Of a DNA stretch of 64,000 nucleotides, positions 9,009 through 19,250 are shown piece by piece. Under the pieces are notes generated by a model. It saw nothing but the letters and a program-made list of their open reading frames with translations, did not search any database and was not told the origin of the DNA. Numbering within the stretch: the first letter of the stretch is position 1; every line of letters starts with the position of its first letter. The translations under genes and the position numbers were made by a program. Origin of the DNA: Methylibium rhizosphaerae (GTDB lineage: Bacteria; Pseudomonadota; Gammaproteobacteria; Burkholderiales; Burkholderiaceae_C). The stretch spans positions 1 to 64,000 of the forward strand of contig NZ_SWAR01000011.1 of NCBI RefSeq assembly GCF_006386545.1, given 5' to 3'.

Positions 9009-9533
9009 TCATCGTGCCGGCCCCTCCTTGGGCTCGGCAGCCGGTCCGGCGTGGTCGGGCGTTTCGCTCTTCTCCTTCCCTGGATCGTCATTCGCCCTCG
9101 ACGTGCGCATTTCTATGGTTTGCGCGCGCTCCTTCGCGATCGCGTCTTCGACGCGTTCGACGAGGAGCACGAAGGCTTCGTCGGACGACTTGCGGCGATA
9201 GGGGCCTGCGTTGGCCTGGAAAAGGCAAGCCTCCTGGCGCAAGAAGGACTTCATCAGGTCGTAGTTCTTCCAATGCTCCCTGAGATGGAAGACTCCTTCG
9301 AGCGTCACGAGCACGGTGACGAGAAGGCTCAGCAGAGTTGGAATGATGGACGGCACGTCCTTCACGTTGATCAGCACAGGCACGGCCGCAGCCGCGACGG
9401 CAGCGACCGACGCCACGCAGAGATAGCTCCATCGATAGCGATCGCCCTTGCGTGCATAGGCCTCCGTCTTGTAATCAACCCGCGTTTGAAGGTAGGCCTC
9501 GGGTGTCCGTGCGGAGTAAGGTGAAGCAACCAT
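9009..9533 (-). CDS. DUF4231 (SLATT-like) two-helix membrane protein
   Basis: A 174-aa protein started at ATG 9533 behind AGGAGGGC; longer in-frame starts lack such a signal. An N-terminal amphipathic segment (about 1-35) leads to two membrane helices (about 37-60, Ala/Val-rich, and about 66-88) and a cytoplasmic tail with a SFLRQE stretch, ending in a charged low-complexity segment. This is the DUF4231 arrangement. Related SLATT proteins are proposed to be pore-forming effectors in conflict systems, but the function of this one is unknown. It lies 29 bases after a sensor kinase and upstream of the effector-like gene, all on one strand. Confidence 0.65.
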   Translation of the reverse strand: MVASPYSARTPEAYLQTRVDYKTEAYARKGDRYRWSYLCVASVAAVAAAAVPVLINVKDVPSIIPTLLSLLVTVLVTLEGVFHLREHWKNYDLMKSFLRQEACLFQANAGPYRRKSSDEAFVLLVERVEDAIAKERAQTIEMRTSRANDDPGKEKSETPDHAGPAAEPKEGPAR

Positions 9534-9562
9534 CTTGATGCCCTCCTGCCTATGCTTGATCG

Positions 9563-11095
9563 TCAGTCCCCGGGGATCGTGAAGTGGAAGGTGGCGCCTT
9601 CGCCCGCAGCGGCCAGGGCCCAGATCCGCCCTCCGTGCCGGCGCACGATGCGGGCCGCGGTGGAAAGACCGATTCCGCTGCCCGGAAACTCGGCCGCCGC
9701 ATGCAGCCGCTGAAACGGCTTGAACAGCCTGCCGGCGTGCTCCATGTCGAAGCCAACGCCGTTGTCGCGTACGAAGTAGGTCCGGCCATCGGGCTGCGTG
9801 GCAGCTCCAAACGCGATATACGCCTGGGCCTGGCGGCTGGTGTACTTCCATGCGTTACCCAGCAGGTTGGCAAGGACCACCCGCAGGAGCCCTGCATCAC
9901 AGGAGGTCACCAGCTCCGGCATCGCCTCGAACCGGACCTCCCGCTGCGGCTCGCGCTGGCGCATCGAATCGATGATCTCCTGTGCCAGCACGCTCAGGTC
10001 GACCGGCCGGCACTTCAACTCGGCACGCGCCACGCGCGAAAACACCAGCAGGTCTTCGATGCTCTGGCCCATCCTGCGGGTGGCCTGCTGCACGCGATCG
10101 AGGCATTCGCGGGCCCCGCCGGTGAGCGAGTCGCCATGGTCTTGCAGCAGCACATCGCTGTATCCGCTGATCTGGAACAGGGGTGAGCGCAGGTCGTGCG
10201 CCAGCGCGTGGCCAAACGACTCCAGCTCCTCGTTCGCGCGCGCCACCTGGGCGCTCAGCTCTTCGCGCGCGCGGGCTGCAGAAATCAGCGTGGAAACTTC
10301 CATGGCCACCCGTTCGATGAAGCGTTGGTACGCGTCGTCGTAAGCGAGGCTCGGGCTGAGGCCCACGACGAGCACCGCGACGGTGCCCTGCCCGTCGCCG
10401 GTGACGATAGGCAAGGTGAGCGTACGCACCGGCCGGTCGCCGACGAGGACCGGCGCTCGCTCATCGGCAGCCGGTTGCCACCGGCCGTCAGCAGGATCCA
10501 CGGCGTAGAGGCGGCAGAACGGAAGGTCCGCGGCATGCTGGCCGAGCACTTCGGCGGCCCGGCGCATCACCTCATGGGGCTGGGCGGCATGCGCGGCCAG
10601 GCTCGACAACGCATGCAGCACGCCGGTTCGGCGCTCGCCCAGCACGGCCTCGGAGACCTCGGTCATGAGCACAAGCACGGCTGCGACCCGCCCGTGGTCG
10701 TCGCGCAAGGCGCTGAGCGAAATGTTGAACCAGGCGTCCTCGGTGAAGCCGGAGCGGTCCACCGGCACCTGCCTGCGATCGAGCCGGACGGCTTCTCCCG
10801 TTTCGAGCACCCGCAACACCGATGGATGAATCACCGCATGCGCCTGCGGCCAGACGTCCTGCAAGGGCGACCCCAGGTGCTGCGGGTGGCGCGGGCCCAG
10901 AAGGACCGAGTAGCCCTCGTTGTAGAGCTGCAGATGCTGCTGACCCCACAAGATGGCGGCGGCTGCGGGCAGATCGACCAGCATGCCGAGGCAGTGATGC
11001 AGGGTGACCGGCCAGCCGTCGCGCGGACCGAGCGGCGTGGCGCTCCAGTCCTTGGTGCGGATCAGGTCGCCGACGGGAGCGCCAGCCTTCGCCAT
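9563..11095 (-). CDS. PAS/GAF sensor histidine kinase
   Basis: Start at ATG 11095 behind GGGGAGG (510 aa); the frame stays open further upstream without a better signal. A PAS-type domain (about 10-150) carries the WSATPLGPRDGWP opening and FYN-like LYNEGYSVLLG core common in soluble multi-PAS kinases. A GAF-like domain follows (about 160-290). Then come HisKA with FGHALAHDLRSPL (His near 320) and HATPase with N-box NLLGNAWKYTS and GSGIGLS. No membrane helix is present, so it is cytoplasmic. It has no receiver domain and no response regulator gene is adjacent, so its partner lies elsewhere. Its signal is unknown. Confidence 0.8.
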   Translation of the reverse strand: MAKAGAPVGDLIRTKDWSATPLGPRDGWPVTLHHCLGMLVDLPAAAAILWGQQHLQLYNEGYSVLLGPRHPQHLGSPLQDVWPQAHAVIHPSVLRVLETGEAVRLDRRQVPVDRSGFTEDAWFNISLSALRDDHGRVAAVLVLMTEVSEAVLGERRTGVLHALSSLAAHAAQPHEVMRRAAEVLGQHAADLPFCRLYAVDPADGRWQPAADERAPVLVGDRPVRTLTLPIVTGDGQGTVAVLVVGLSPSLAYDDAYQRFIERVAMEVSTLISAARAREELSAQVARANEELESFGHALAHDLRSPLFQISGYSDVLLQDHGDSLTGGARECLDRVQQATRRMGQSIEDLLVFSRVARAELKCRPVDLSVLAQEIIDSMRQREPQREVRFEAMPELVTSCDAGLLRVVLANLLGNAWKYTSRQAQAYIAFGAATQPDGRTYFVRDNGVGFDMEHAGRLFKPFQRLHAAAEFPGSGIGLSTAARIVRRHGGRIWALAAAGEGATFHFTIPGD

Positions 11096-11225
11096 CGGTC
11101 GAGCCTCCCCTCGCCTTCGTTGAAGCATCGCCCGCGGCATGGCCGCCGGCGAGCTCAAAGCATAGTCGGCCGGGTCGGGCATGTCACGCCCGCACACTGC
11201 CCCGCCCCGCCCCCGCACCAGGCGA

Positions 11226-12503
11226 TCAGCGCTGGAACGAGATTTCCTCGTTCGGCCTGCGCCCCGGAAGGTTCAGCACGGCGGTCGCAGCCGGGGTGCG
11301 GGCCACCACCTGCCCCGCCTTCACCACCATGAGCCGTGTCGCGCGCAGCCGGATCGCCTCCACCGGGTCACGCGCCTGCAGCAGCACCAGGTCGGCCCGG
11401 GCACCCGCTTCGAGGCCGTAGCCCTGCAGGCCCAGGATGCGCGCCGGCGCGCTGGTCACCGCCTCGAAGCACCGGCGCATCGCGGCCTGGCCGGTCATCT
11501 GGGCCACGTGCAGGCCCATGTGCGCCACCTCCAGCATGTCGGCGCTGCCCAGGCCGTACCACGGGTCCATCACGCAGTCGTGACCGAAGGCCACCTCCAC
11601 GCCGGCGGCCAGCAGCTCGGGCACGCGGGTCATGCCGCGGCGCCGGGGGTAGCTGTCGTGCCGGCCCTGCAGGGTGATGTTGATGAGCGGGTTGGCGATC
11701 GCCGCGACGCCCGCCTCCCTGATGAGCGGCAGCAGCTTCGACACGTAGTAGTTGTCCATCGAATGCATGGACGTGAGGTGGGAGCCGGCCACGCGGCCCT
11801 GCAGGCCCAGGCGCTGCGCGTGGAAGGCAAGCGTCTCGATGTGCCGGCTCTGCGGGTCATCGCTTTCATCGCAGTGCATGTCCACCCGCAACCCGCGTTC
11901 GGCCGCCAGCTCGCACAGCCACTTCACGCTCTCGGCGCCTTCGCCGGCCGTGCGCTCGAAATGCGGAATGCCGCCCACCACGTCGACGCCCATGTCGAGG
12001 GCGCGCTTCAGGTGCTCCTTCGCACCAGGCGAACGCAACACGCCGTCTTGCGGAAAGGCGACCAGCTGCAGCTCCAGGTAGGGCTTCACCCGTTCGCGCA
12101 CATGCAGCAGCGCCTCCACCGCGAGCAGCCTGGGGTCGCACACGTCCACATGCGAACGGATCGCCAGCAGCCCTTTGGCGACTGCCCAGTCGCAATAGGC
12201 GAGCGCGCGCTCCACGATCGCGTCCTGGGTGAGCTGCGGCTTCAATTCGCCCCACAGCGCAATGCCTTCGAGCAGGGTGCCGCTCTCGTTCACCCGCGGC
12301 AGGCCGTAGCTCAGCGTGGAGTCCATGTGGAAATGCGCGTCCACGAACGGCGGCGACACCAGCTGCCCGCCGGCGTCCAGGGTGTGCGCGGACTGCGCCT
12401 GCAGGGCCGGCTGCAAGGCCACGATGCGGCCGGACTCGATGCCGATGTCGATGTCGCGCCGCCCGTCGGGCAGCGTGCAGCCTCGCAAGATGAGATCGAG
12501 CAT
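11226..12503 (-). CDS. codA: Cytosine deaminase (amidohydrolase family)
   Basis: A 425-aa metal-dependent amidohydrolase expected to convert cytosine to uracil and ammonia. The metal ligands read DAHFHMD (His 57 and 59), a central GSH, MHCDESDD, and GHDCVMDPWY near residue 300, the pattern of CodA rather than of atrazine or guanine deaminases. It is the last gene of the minus-strand uracil operon; its ATG is one base after the TetR gene's TGA (TGAgATG), with GGAG just upstream. It would supply uracil to the phosphoribosyltransferase encoded two genes upstream. A related amidohydrolase specificity, such as isoguanine or creatinine, cannot be excluded, but the neighbours favour cytosine. Confidence 0.85.
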   Translation of the reverse strand: MLDLILRGCTLPDGRRDIDIGIESGRIVALQPALQAQSAHTLDAGGQLVSPPFVDAHFHMDSTLSYGLPRVNESGTLLEGIALWGELKPQLTQDAIVERALAYCDWAVAKGLLAIRSHVDVCDPRLLAVEALLHVRERVKPYLELQLVAFPQDGVLRSPGAKEHLKRALDMGVDVVGGIPHFERTAGEGAESVKWLCELAAERGLRVDMHCDESDDPQSRHIETLAFHAQRLGLQGRVAGSHLTSMHSMDNYYVSKLLPLIREAGVAAIANPLINITLQGRHDSYPRRRGMTRVPELLAAGVEVAFGHDCVMDPWYGLGSADMLEVAHMGLHVAQMTGQAAMRRCFEAVTSAPARILGLQGYGLEAGARADLVLLQARDPVEAIRLRATRLMVVKAGQVVARTPAATAVLNLPGRRPNEEISFQR

Positions 12504-12504
12504 C

Positions 12505-13176
12505 TCAAGCTCCTTCGGTGTCGAGCCCGCATCCTCGCAGGATCAGCTCCACCACGTGCCGTGTCGCCCTCTCCAGGTCGGCCTGGGTCAGCCTGCGCCT
12601 GCCGAGCACCGCGCACACCTGCGGCTCGAAGTCCGCATAGGTCTGCGTCGCCGCCCAGATGGTGAAGAACAGGTGCGTCGCGTCCACCGGCGCCATGCGG
12701 CCCTGGGCCACCCAGGCGTCGATCACCGAGGCCTTGGCGCGCACCAGCGTGCGCAGCTCGCGGCGCAGCAGGGCACCCACCTCGTGCGCCCCATGCAGCA
12801 GCTCGTTGGCGAACACGCGCGACGCGTCGGGCCGCTCGGCGGTCAGGGTCATCTTGGCGCGGATGTAGCGCGCCAGGGCCTCGCCCGGCTCGGCTCGGGG
12901 TTCTATGGCGTCGGTGCCGGCCAGCCACAGCGTGAGGATGTTGCCCAGCACCGCGCGGTAGATCTCCTGCTTGGTGCGGAAGTAGTAGTGCAGGTTTGCC
13001 TTCGGCAGGCCGGCGGCTTCGGCGATCGCGGCCATCGTGGCGCCGGTGAAGCCCTTGCGCGCGAACACCGATTCGGCAGCGCGCAGGATCTCCGCCTCGT
13101 TGGCCTGGCGGATGCGGCCCTTGCGTGCGGAGGTGTCGGCCGCAACGGCAACCGCAGCGGCAGCGGCGTGGGTCAT
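12505..13176 (-). CDS. TetR-family regulator, RutR-like
   Basis: A 223-aa protein with an Ala-rich N-terminal tail, a TetR helix-turn-helix (about 22-68: [34 protein letters not shown]) and a C-terminal ligand domain of the RutR/YcdC type. RutR represses pyrimidine genes and is released by uracil. Its gene sits inside the uracil operon, overlapping upp by 4 bases (ATGA). A palindrome matching the RutR half-site TTGACC lies upstream of the first gene (16324-16337), so autoregulation of the whole operon is the natural reading. Ligand identity is inferred. Confidence 0.85.
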   Translation of the reverse strand: MTHAAAAAVAVAADTSARKGRIRQANEAEILRAAESVFARKGFTGATMAAIAEAAGLPKANLHYYFRTKQEIYRAVLGNILTLWLAGTDAIEPRAEPGEALARYIRAKMTLTAERPDASRVFANELLHGAHEVGALLRRELRTLVRAKASVIDAWVAQGRMAPVDATHLFFTIWAATQTYADFEPQVCAVLGRRRLTQADLERATRHVVELILRGCGLDTEGA

Positions 13177-13799
13177 TTGGTGCCGAAGATGCGGTCGCCC
13201 GCGTCGCCCAGCCCCGGCACGATGTAGCCGTGCTCGTTGAGCCGCTCGTCGATGGCCGCCAGCGTGATCGGGACGTCGGGGTGCGCCGCCTGCACCGCAC
13301 GCACGCCCTCGGGGGAGCCGAGCAGGTTCACCAGCTTCAGCGAGCTCACGCCCACTTCCTTGAGCCGGTGCAGCGCGGCGATCGCCGAGTTGCCGGTGGC
13401 CAGCATCGGATCGACCACGATGACCAGCCGATCGTGGATGTCTTCGGGCACCTTGAAGTAGTACTCCACCGGCTCCAGCGTTTCAGGGTCGCGGTACAGC
13501 CCGATGTGCCCCACGCGTGCCCCCGGCAGCAGGTCGATCATGCCGTCGAGCATGCCGTTGCCGGCGCGCAGGATGGACACGAGGCACAGCTTCTTGCCGC
13601 TGATGACCGGCGACTCGCAGGTCGCCACCGGCGTGGTCACGGTGATCATCTCGGTGGGCAGGTCGCGCGTCACCTCGTAGGCCAGCATCGCGGCGATCTC
13701 GCGCACCAGGCGGCGAAAGTTGTCGGTGGTGGTGTCGGCGCTGCGCACATAGGTGAGCTTGTGCTGCAGCAGCGGGTGGTTGACGACGGTGACGGTCAT
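13173..13799 (-). CDS. upp: Uracil phosphoribosyltransferase
   Basis: 208 aa, the usual length for Upp, which joins uracil and PRPP to make UMP. The PRPP loop reads [15 protein letters not shown] (about 130-144), and the uracil-binding C-terminus has [13 protein letters not shown]. The start is ATG 13799 with GAGGAG upstream. In the yeast URC pathway a uracil phosphoribosyltransferase (URC6) is required for uracil breakdown together with URC1 and URC4. Finding all three in one operon suggests this copy serves catabolism as well as salvage. Confidence 0.92.
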   Translation of the reverse strand: MTVTVVNHPLLQHKLTYVRSADTTTDNFRRLVREIAAMLAYEVTRDLPTEMITVTTPVATCESPVISGKKLCLVSILRAGNGMLDGMIDLLPGARVGHIGLYRDPETLEPVEYYFKVPEDIHDRLVIVVDPMLATGNSAIAALHRLKEVGVSSLKLVNLLGSPEGVRAVQAAHPDVPITLAAIDERLNEHGYIVPGLGDAGDRIFGTK

Positions 13800-13809
13800 G
13801 GTCTCCTCC

Positions 13810-15065
13810 TCAGAACACGGTGCCGTCGCTGTCGATCGCGACCGGCGGCGGCCCGCCCTCGCGCCGTTGCGCGGCGATGCGCCGGCCGGCCGCCCAGGTG
13901 CCGCCCTCGAGCACGCGCGCCAGCGGGAACTCGGCCTCGCTCCTGCCGAGCTGTGCGCGCACGGCCGCCGCGATGCGGTCGAGCGCGACCACGGTGACGG
14001 CGCGCCATTCGACGATGGGCTCGTCGGCCACCGTCCAGCGCCGGGCGAAGAAACCCGCGTCGCGCGGACGCAGCAGGCCGAGGTCGAGCAGCAGGCCGCC
14101 GTTGCGGTATTCGGGCAGGCCGGTCAGGGCATCGAGCCCGGTCACCTCGAGGCCGGCTTCTTCCAGCGGTTCGAGCAGCGAGTAGGTGAGCCACTGGGTG
14201 AGCTTGTGGAATGGGACCAGGCTGTCGCGTGCTGCCGGATGGCGCCAGCAATCGCCCAGCGACACCCCGCCCAGCTCGATGCGCCCCGGCCACACCGGGC
14301 CGAGCGCGCGCAGCAGGGTGGCGAGCACGAAGCCGGCTTCGATGCGCCCGTCCTGCGCATGCAGCCGGATGAAGTCGAGCAGGTGCCCGAGCCGGCCCGG
14401 CGAGCCGAAGACCACCGGCGTGGCAAACGCCACCTCGCCCAGCCGCCGCAGCAGCGCGGCCCGGCCCTCGAGGCCGACCAGCGGGTTGTCCGCCCCCACC
14501 TGGAAGGCCTCGGCCACCCGATGCGTCTGCAGGTGCGCCAGCGCGGTCGCATCGCTGCGCAGCGGCTGGCCGGCGTGGGACGAGAACGCGCCCGACTCGA
14601 ACAGCGCCAGGCTCGCCACGCCCAGGCCTTCTGAGCGGGCCAGCGTCATGCCGTGCGGTGCATCGGCATAGCGCCAGGCAGCGCCGGCGCCGGCATCGAG
14701 CAGCACGCTGGGGATCACCAGGTCGATGCGGGTCCGGGCGCGCTCCTGCGCATCGAGGCTGCACGACGGCGTGCGGGCCACCAGCTCGGACCACCGGTCG
14801 ATGCCGCCCGCCTCGAAATGGCGCCAGCGGCTGTGATACGGCACCCGCAGGTCCGGGTAGTGCTCGCGCAGCGTCTCGACCACGTAGGCGGCGGTCGGCT
14901 CCAGTTGCTGCGGCAGCCAGGCGAAGTGCGGCGACTCGCCGCGCTCCACGCGCGCCATGACCTGCGCGCAACGCTCCCGCACCGCCTCGGCGGTGAGCAG
15001 CGCGGAGGCCGGGTGGTCTTCCGGCACCGGCGTGTGCCACCCCGGCGCATGCGAATACGGCAGCC

Positions 15066-15069
<4 letters not shown>
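13810..15069 (-). CDS. URC4/DUF1688 uracil catabolism protein
   Basis: A 419-aa protein of the DUF1688 family, homologous to yeast URC4 and fungal Urg3. Recognisable blocks are [13 protein letters not shown] (about 96-108), [16 protein letters not shown] (about 285-300) and [19 protein letters not shown] (about 314-332). The family has no proven biochemical activity; genetics in yeast shows it is needed to use uracil as a nitrogen source. The start overlaps the stop of the URC1-like gene by 4 bases (ATGA), and upp follows 10 bases downstream, so the three products are co-translated. Confidence 0.85.
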
Positions 15070-16307
<1,238 letters not shown>

Positions 16308-16323
16308 GGAGACCTCCGGAACC

Positions 16324-16337
16324 TGACCGATCGGTCA
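16324..16337. promoter_or_regulatory. RutR-like TetR operator upstream of the uracil operon
   Basis: TGACCGATCGGTCA is a perfect 14-bp palindrome. On the minus strand it reads TTGACCGATCGGTCAG, close to the known RutR box TTGACCANNTGGTCAA (both half-sites conserved, centre differs). It lies 17-30 bases upstream of the URC1-type start codon, where a bound repressor would block transcription or elongation. The RutR-like regulator gene lies within the same operon. The rhomboid gene diverges from the same 177-bp gap and could also be affected. Confidence 0.7.
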
Positions 16338-16484
16338 AGTTTCTGCCGCTGAAGCGAGTTGCGTGCCAGCACTTACCCGGAGTCGTGCATGGGTGGGCGT
16401 GCTGAAGCGCACGCCGCACCAAATGCACGCGGCTATGATTCGCCCCACTCCGCCCTCCACTCCAGCCGCAAGCAGGCTCTGCGC

Positions 16485-17078
16485 ATGCCTCAACTGCCCC
16501 CCGTGACCCAGGCGCTGCTCCTTATCAACACGGGCGTGTTCTGCCTGCAGTTCCTGTTCGGCTTCTGGATGGACCGCCTGTTTGCACTGTGGCCGCTCGG
16601 GACCGGCTTCCTGCCCTGGCAGGTGGTGAGCTATGCCTTCCTGCACGGCGACTTCGGCCACCTGTTCTTCAACATGCTCGGCTTGTGGATGTTCGGCTCC
16701 GAGCTCGAGCAAGTGTGGGGCCGCAAGCGCTTCATCCAGTTCTATACGGCCAGCCTGCTGGCCGGCGCGGTGGTGCAACTGCTGGTGGCGCCGCTGCTGG
16801 GCTCGCAGGCACCGGTGGTCGGCGCCTCGGGCGCGTTGTTCGGACTGCTGCTGGGCTATGCGCTGCTGTTCCCCAACCGCACCATCATGCTGCTGATCCC
16901 GCCCATCCCGATGAAGGCGCGCACCTTCGCCATCGTGTTCGGCGTGCTGGCACTGGTGCTGGGGGTGAGCAACACGATGCGCGGCGTCGCGCACTTCGCC
17001 CACCTGGGCGGCATGCTCGGCGGCTGGCTCATGATGCGCTACTGGCGGGGGCAGCCGCCCTTCGGCCGTCACCGCTGA
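16485..17078 (+). CDS. Rhomboid-family intramembrane serine protease
   Basis: 197 aa from ATG 16485 (MPQLPPVTQ); the frame extends upstream but the extra residues are not protein-like. About six membrane helices are visible. The rhomboid catalytic pair is present: GASGALFG (Ser near 118) and HFAHLGGM (His near 171), together with HGDFGHLFFNM in helix 2. It would cleave single-pass membrane proteins within the bilayer; the substrate is unknown. No partner genes are adjacent. Confidence 0.88.
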   Translation: MPQLPPVTQALLLINTGVFCLQFLFGFWMDRLFALWPLGTGFLPWQVVSYAFLHGDFGHLFFNMLGLWMFGSELEQVWGRKRFIQFYTASLLAGAVVQLLVAPLLGSQAPVVGASGALFGLLLGYALLFPNRTIMLLIPPIPMKARTFAIVFGVLALVLGVSNTMRGVAHFAHLGGMLGGWLMMRYWRGQPPFGRHR

Positions 17079-17187
17079 CGCGCCGGCCGGGGCATGCCCG
17101 GTCCGCACCGCGAATGCCCGTGCGCAAGGAAGGGCCTCGCACATCGCTCCATGCTTGCATGCATCGCGTCTTGCGCTGGAGGACGCC

Positions 17188-18243
17188 ATGCATGCCCCCC
17201 ACCCGTCTCGCCATCTGGTCATCGCCCTGCTGACCGCCGTGCTGCTGGGGCTTGCCTCAGCCACCCTCGCCGCGCCCGCCCCGCAGCCCGGCGCACCGAC
17301 AGGCGACGCGCAGGTCCAGGCCCTCGCCCGTGCCAGCAATGCAGTGATCGGCGTGAGCGTGCGCGCCACCGACGGCGCGCTTTCGAGCGACACCCTGGGC
17401 CGCGAGCGCAATGGCTCCGGCGTCGTCATCGACGACGGCCTGGTACTCACCATCGGCTATCTCATTCTCGAGGCGGAAGACATCGACCTGCACCCCGACG
17501 ACGGCGGCAGCGTGCCGGCCCGCATGGTGGCCTATGACGTGGCCACCGGGTTCGGACTGCTTCAAGCGCTGCTGCCGCTGCGGCTCGCACCCGTGCCGCT
17601 GGGCAATGCGCTGGACGTGGCTGAAAACGAGCCGCTGATGTTCGCCAGCGGCGCCGACGGCCAGGGCACGGCCGGCTCGCTGAGCGTGGCGCGGCTGGCA
17701 TCGCGCCGGGCCTTTTCAGGCTACTGGGAGTACCACATCGAAGGCGCACTGTTCACCGTGCCGGCGCGGCCGGACCACAGCGGTGCGGGGCTGTTCAATT
17801 CACGCGGCGAGCTGGTGGGCATCGGCTCGCTGCTGGTGACCGACGTGCTCGGCAAGAACGAAGCCCGCTATCCGGGCAACATGTTCGTGCCGGTGGACCT
17901 GCTGAAACCCATCCTGTCGGAGCTGCGCGAACGCGGCAGCTCGCGTGCCAGCATGCGCGCCTGGCTGGGGCTCAACTGCCAGGAGGCCGAAGGCGCGGTG
18001 CGCGTGATCCGCGTCAGCAAGGAAAGCCCTGCCGAGGAAGCCGGCCTCGAACCGGGTGACCTCATCCTCAAGATCGACGGGGTGGCCGTGCAGTCGCTCG
18101 AGCATCTCTACAAGACCTTGTGGTCGAACGAGACGCCCGAGCGCGACGTGACCATCGAGATCTCGCGCGGCACCGACTTCCGCACGGTCAACGTGCGCGC
18201 GGTGGACCGCATGAAGACCTTGCGCAAGGCCAAGGGCATCTAG
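17188..18243 (+). CDS. Trypsin-like/PDZ periplasmic protein with a degenerate active site
   Basis: 351 aa from ATG 17188 behind GGAGG. A signal peptide (1-29, ending ASATLAAP) is followed by a DegP-like trypsin fold (about 45-250) and one PDZ domain (about 262-335, ESPAEEAGLEPGDLILKIDG). In active DegP proteases the His lies in a VLTNxHV motif; here the same place reads LVLTIGYLILE (Tyr 91), so the His is gone. The Asp position is also unlike active members (VATGFGLLQ). The Ser site survives as DHSGAGLFN. It probably cannot cleave peptides by the usual triad and may act as a chaperone or adaptor. Confidence 0.8.
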   Translation: MHAPHPSRHLVIALLTAVLLGLASATLAAPAPQPGAPTGDAQVQALARASNAVIGVSVRATDGALSSDTLGRERNGSGVVIDDGLVLTIGYLILEAEDIDLHPDDGGSVPARMVAYDVATGFGLLQALLPLRLAPVPLGNALDVAENEPLMFASGADGQGTAGSLSVARLASRRAFSGYWEYHIEGALFTVPARPDHSGAGLFNSRGELVGIGSLLVTDVLGKNEARYPGNMFVPVDLLKPILSELRERGSSRASMRAWLGLNCQEAEGAVRVIRVSKESPAEEAGLEPGDLILKIDGVAVQSLEHLYKTLWSNETPERDVTIEISRGTDFRTVNVRAVDRMKTLRKAKGI

Positions 18244-18258
18244 GGCCTGACTGCCCGG

Positions 18259-19149
18259 TCAGACCAGCCCCTCGCGCACCGTCGGATAGCGCAGGCGCAC
18301 CCGCAACTCCCGCTTGAGCCTGGTGTTGTCGAGGCGGCGGGACTCGCTCATGAACGACAGCAGCACCGGGTTCAGCTGCTGCGCCGCCTGGGCCCGCGCG
18401 ATGCGCGGCGGCCTCGGCAGCCCGCACAGGTCGGCCGCCAGATCGAAGTAGTCGCCCATCTTCAGCTCGGTGTCGTCGCTCGCGTGGTACGCGCGCTGGG
18501 GTGCGCCGCGGAACAGCGCGGCGATGCAGGCGCGCGCCAAGTCGTCGGCATGGATGTGGTTGGTGTACACGTCGTCGTGCGCCGCCAGCACCGGCGTGCC
18601 GCGCTCCAGGCGCTCCCGGGGGTGGCCGCCGGGGCGGTCGGCCGCGTAGATGCCCGGAATGCGCAGCAGGCTCACCCGCGCGCCGCCGGCACGGCCGAAC
18701 CAGCGCAGCCGCTGCTCGGCCGACACCCGCCGGCGCCCGCGCGCGCTGGCCGGCGCGACGCGGCGGGTCTCGTCGAAGCGAGCGCCGCCGGCATCGCCGT
18801 ACACGCCGGTGGTGCTGGCATACACGAGCCGGCGCACCACGCCGCCGCACATCAGCGCACGCAGCAGCGCGGCGGTGCGCGGGTCGCCTTCGCCCTCACC
18901 CGGCGGCGGCGCGAGGTGCAGCACCGCCGGCGCCAGCGCGGCCAGGCGGCCGAGCGTGGGCGGGGCGTCGAGGTTGCCCAGCAAGGGCCGCACACCCGCT
19001 TGCCGCAAGCCGTCGCGGCGTTCGGGCTGCGACGTGAGCGCCTGCACGCGAAAGCGGCCCTGCAACTGCCGCACCACCCGCAGGCCGACGTCGCCGCAAC
19101 CGACGATCAGCAGGCGGGGACGGCGGAAGACGGCGGGCAGGCAGGCCAT
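18259..19149 (-). CDS. NAD(P)-binding epimerase-like protein (YeeZ type)
   Basis: About 296 aa if started at ATG 19149 (MACLPAVFRR); an in-frame start at 19209 adds a tail unlike the family. A Rossmann motif LLIVGCGDVGLRVV opens the protein, and YASTTGVYGD gives the short-chain dehydrogenase region, as in atypical extended SDRs such as E. coli YeeZ. The exact substrate is unknown. Many members lack the full catalytic YxxxK; I do not see a clear one here, so it may be a dinucleotide-binding protein rather than an enzyme. The gene diverges from the reductase at 19251. Confidence 0.75.
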   Translation of the reverse strand: MACLPAVFRRPRLLIVGCGDVGLRVVRQLQGRFRVQALTSQPERRDGLRQAGVRPLLGNLDAPPTLGRLAALAPAVLHLAPPPGEGEGDPRTAALLRALMCGGVVRRLVYASTTGVYGDAGGARFDETRRVAPASARGRRRVSAEQRLRWFGRAGGARVSLLRIPGIYAADRPGGHPRERLERGTPVLAAHDDVYTNHIHADDLARACIAALFRGAPQRAYHASDDTELKMGDYFDLAADLCGLPRPPRIARAQAAQQLNPVLLSFMSESRRLDNTRLKRELRVRLRYPTVREGLV

Positions 19150-19250
19150 GTGTGAATTGGTGACGGTGGTTTGGGGCAGCACCGCAAAGGGGCACACCCG
19201 AGCGGGCAAAATCGCCTTCGTTTCTTTTCTTGCCGCTCGAGGATACCCAA

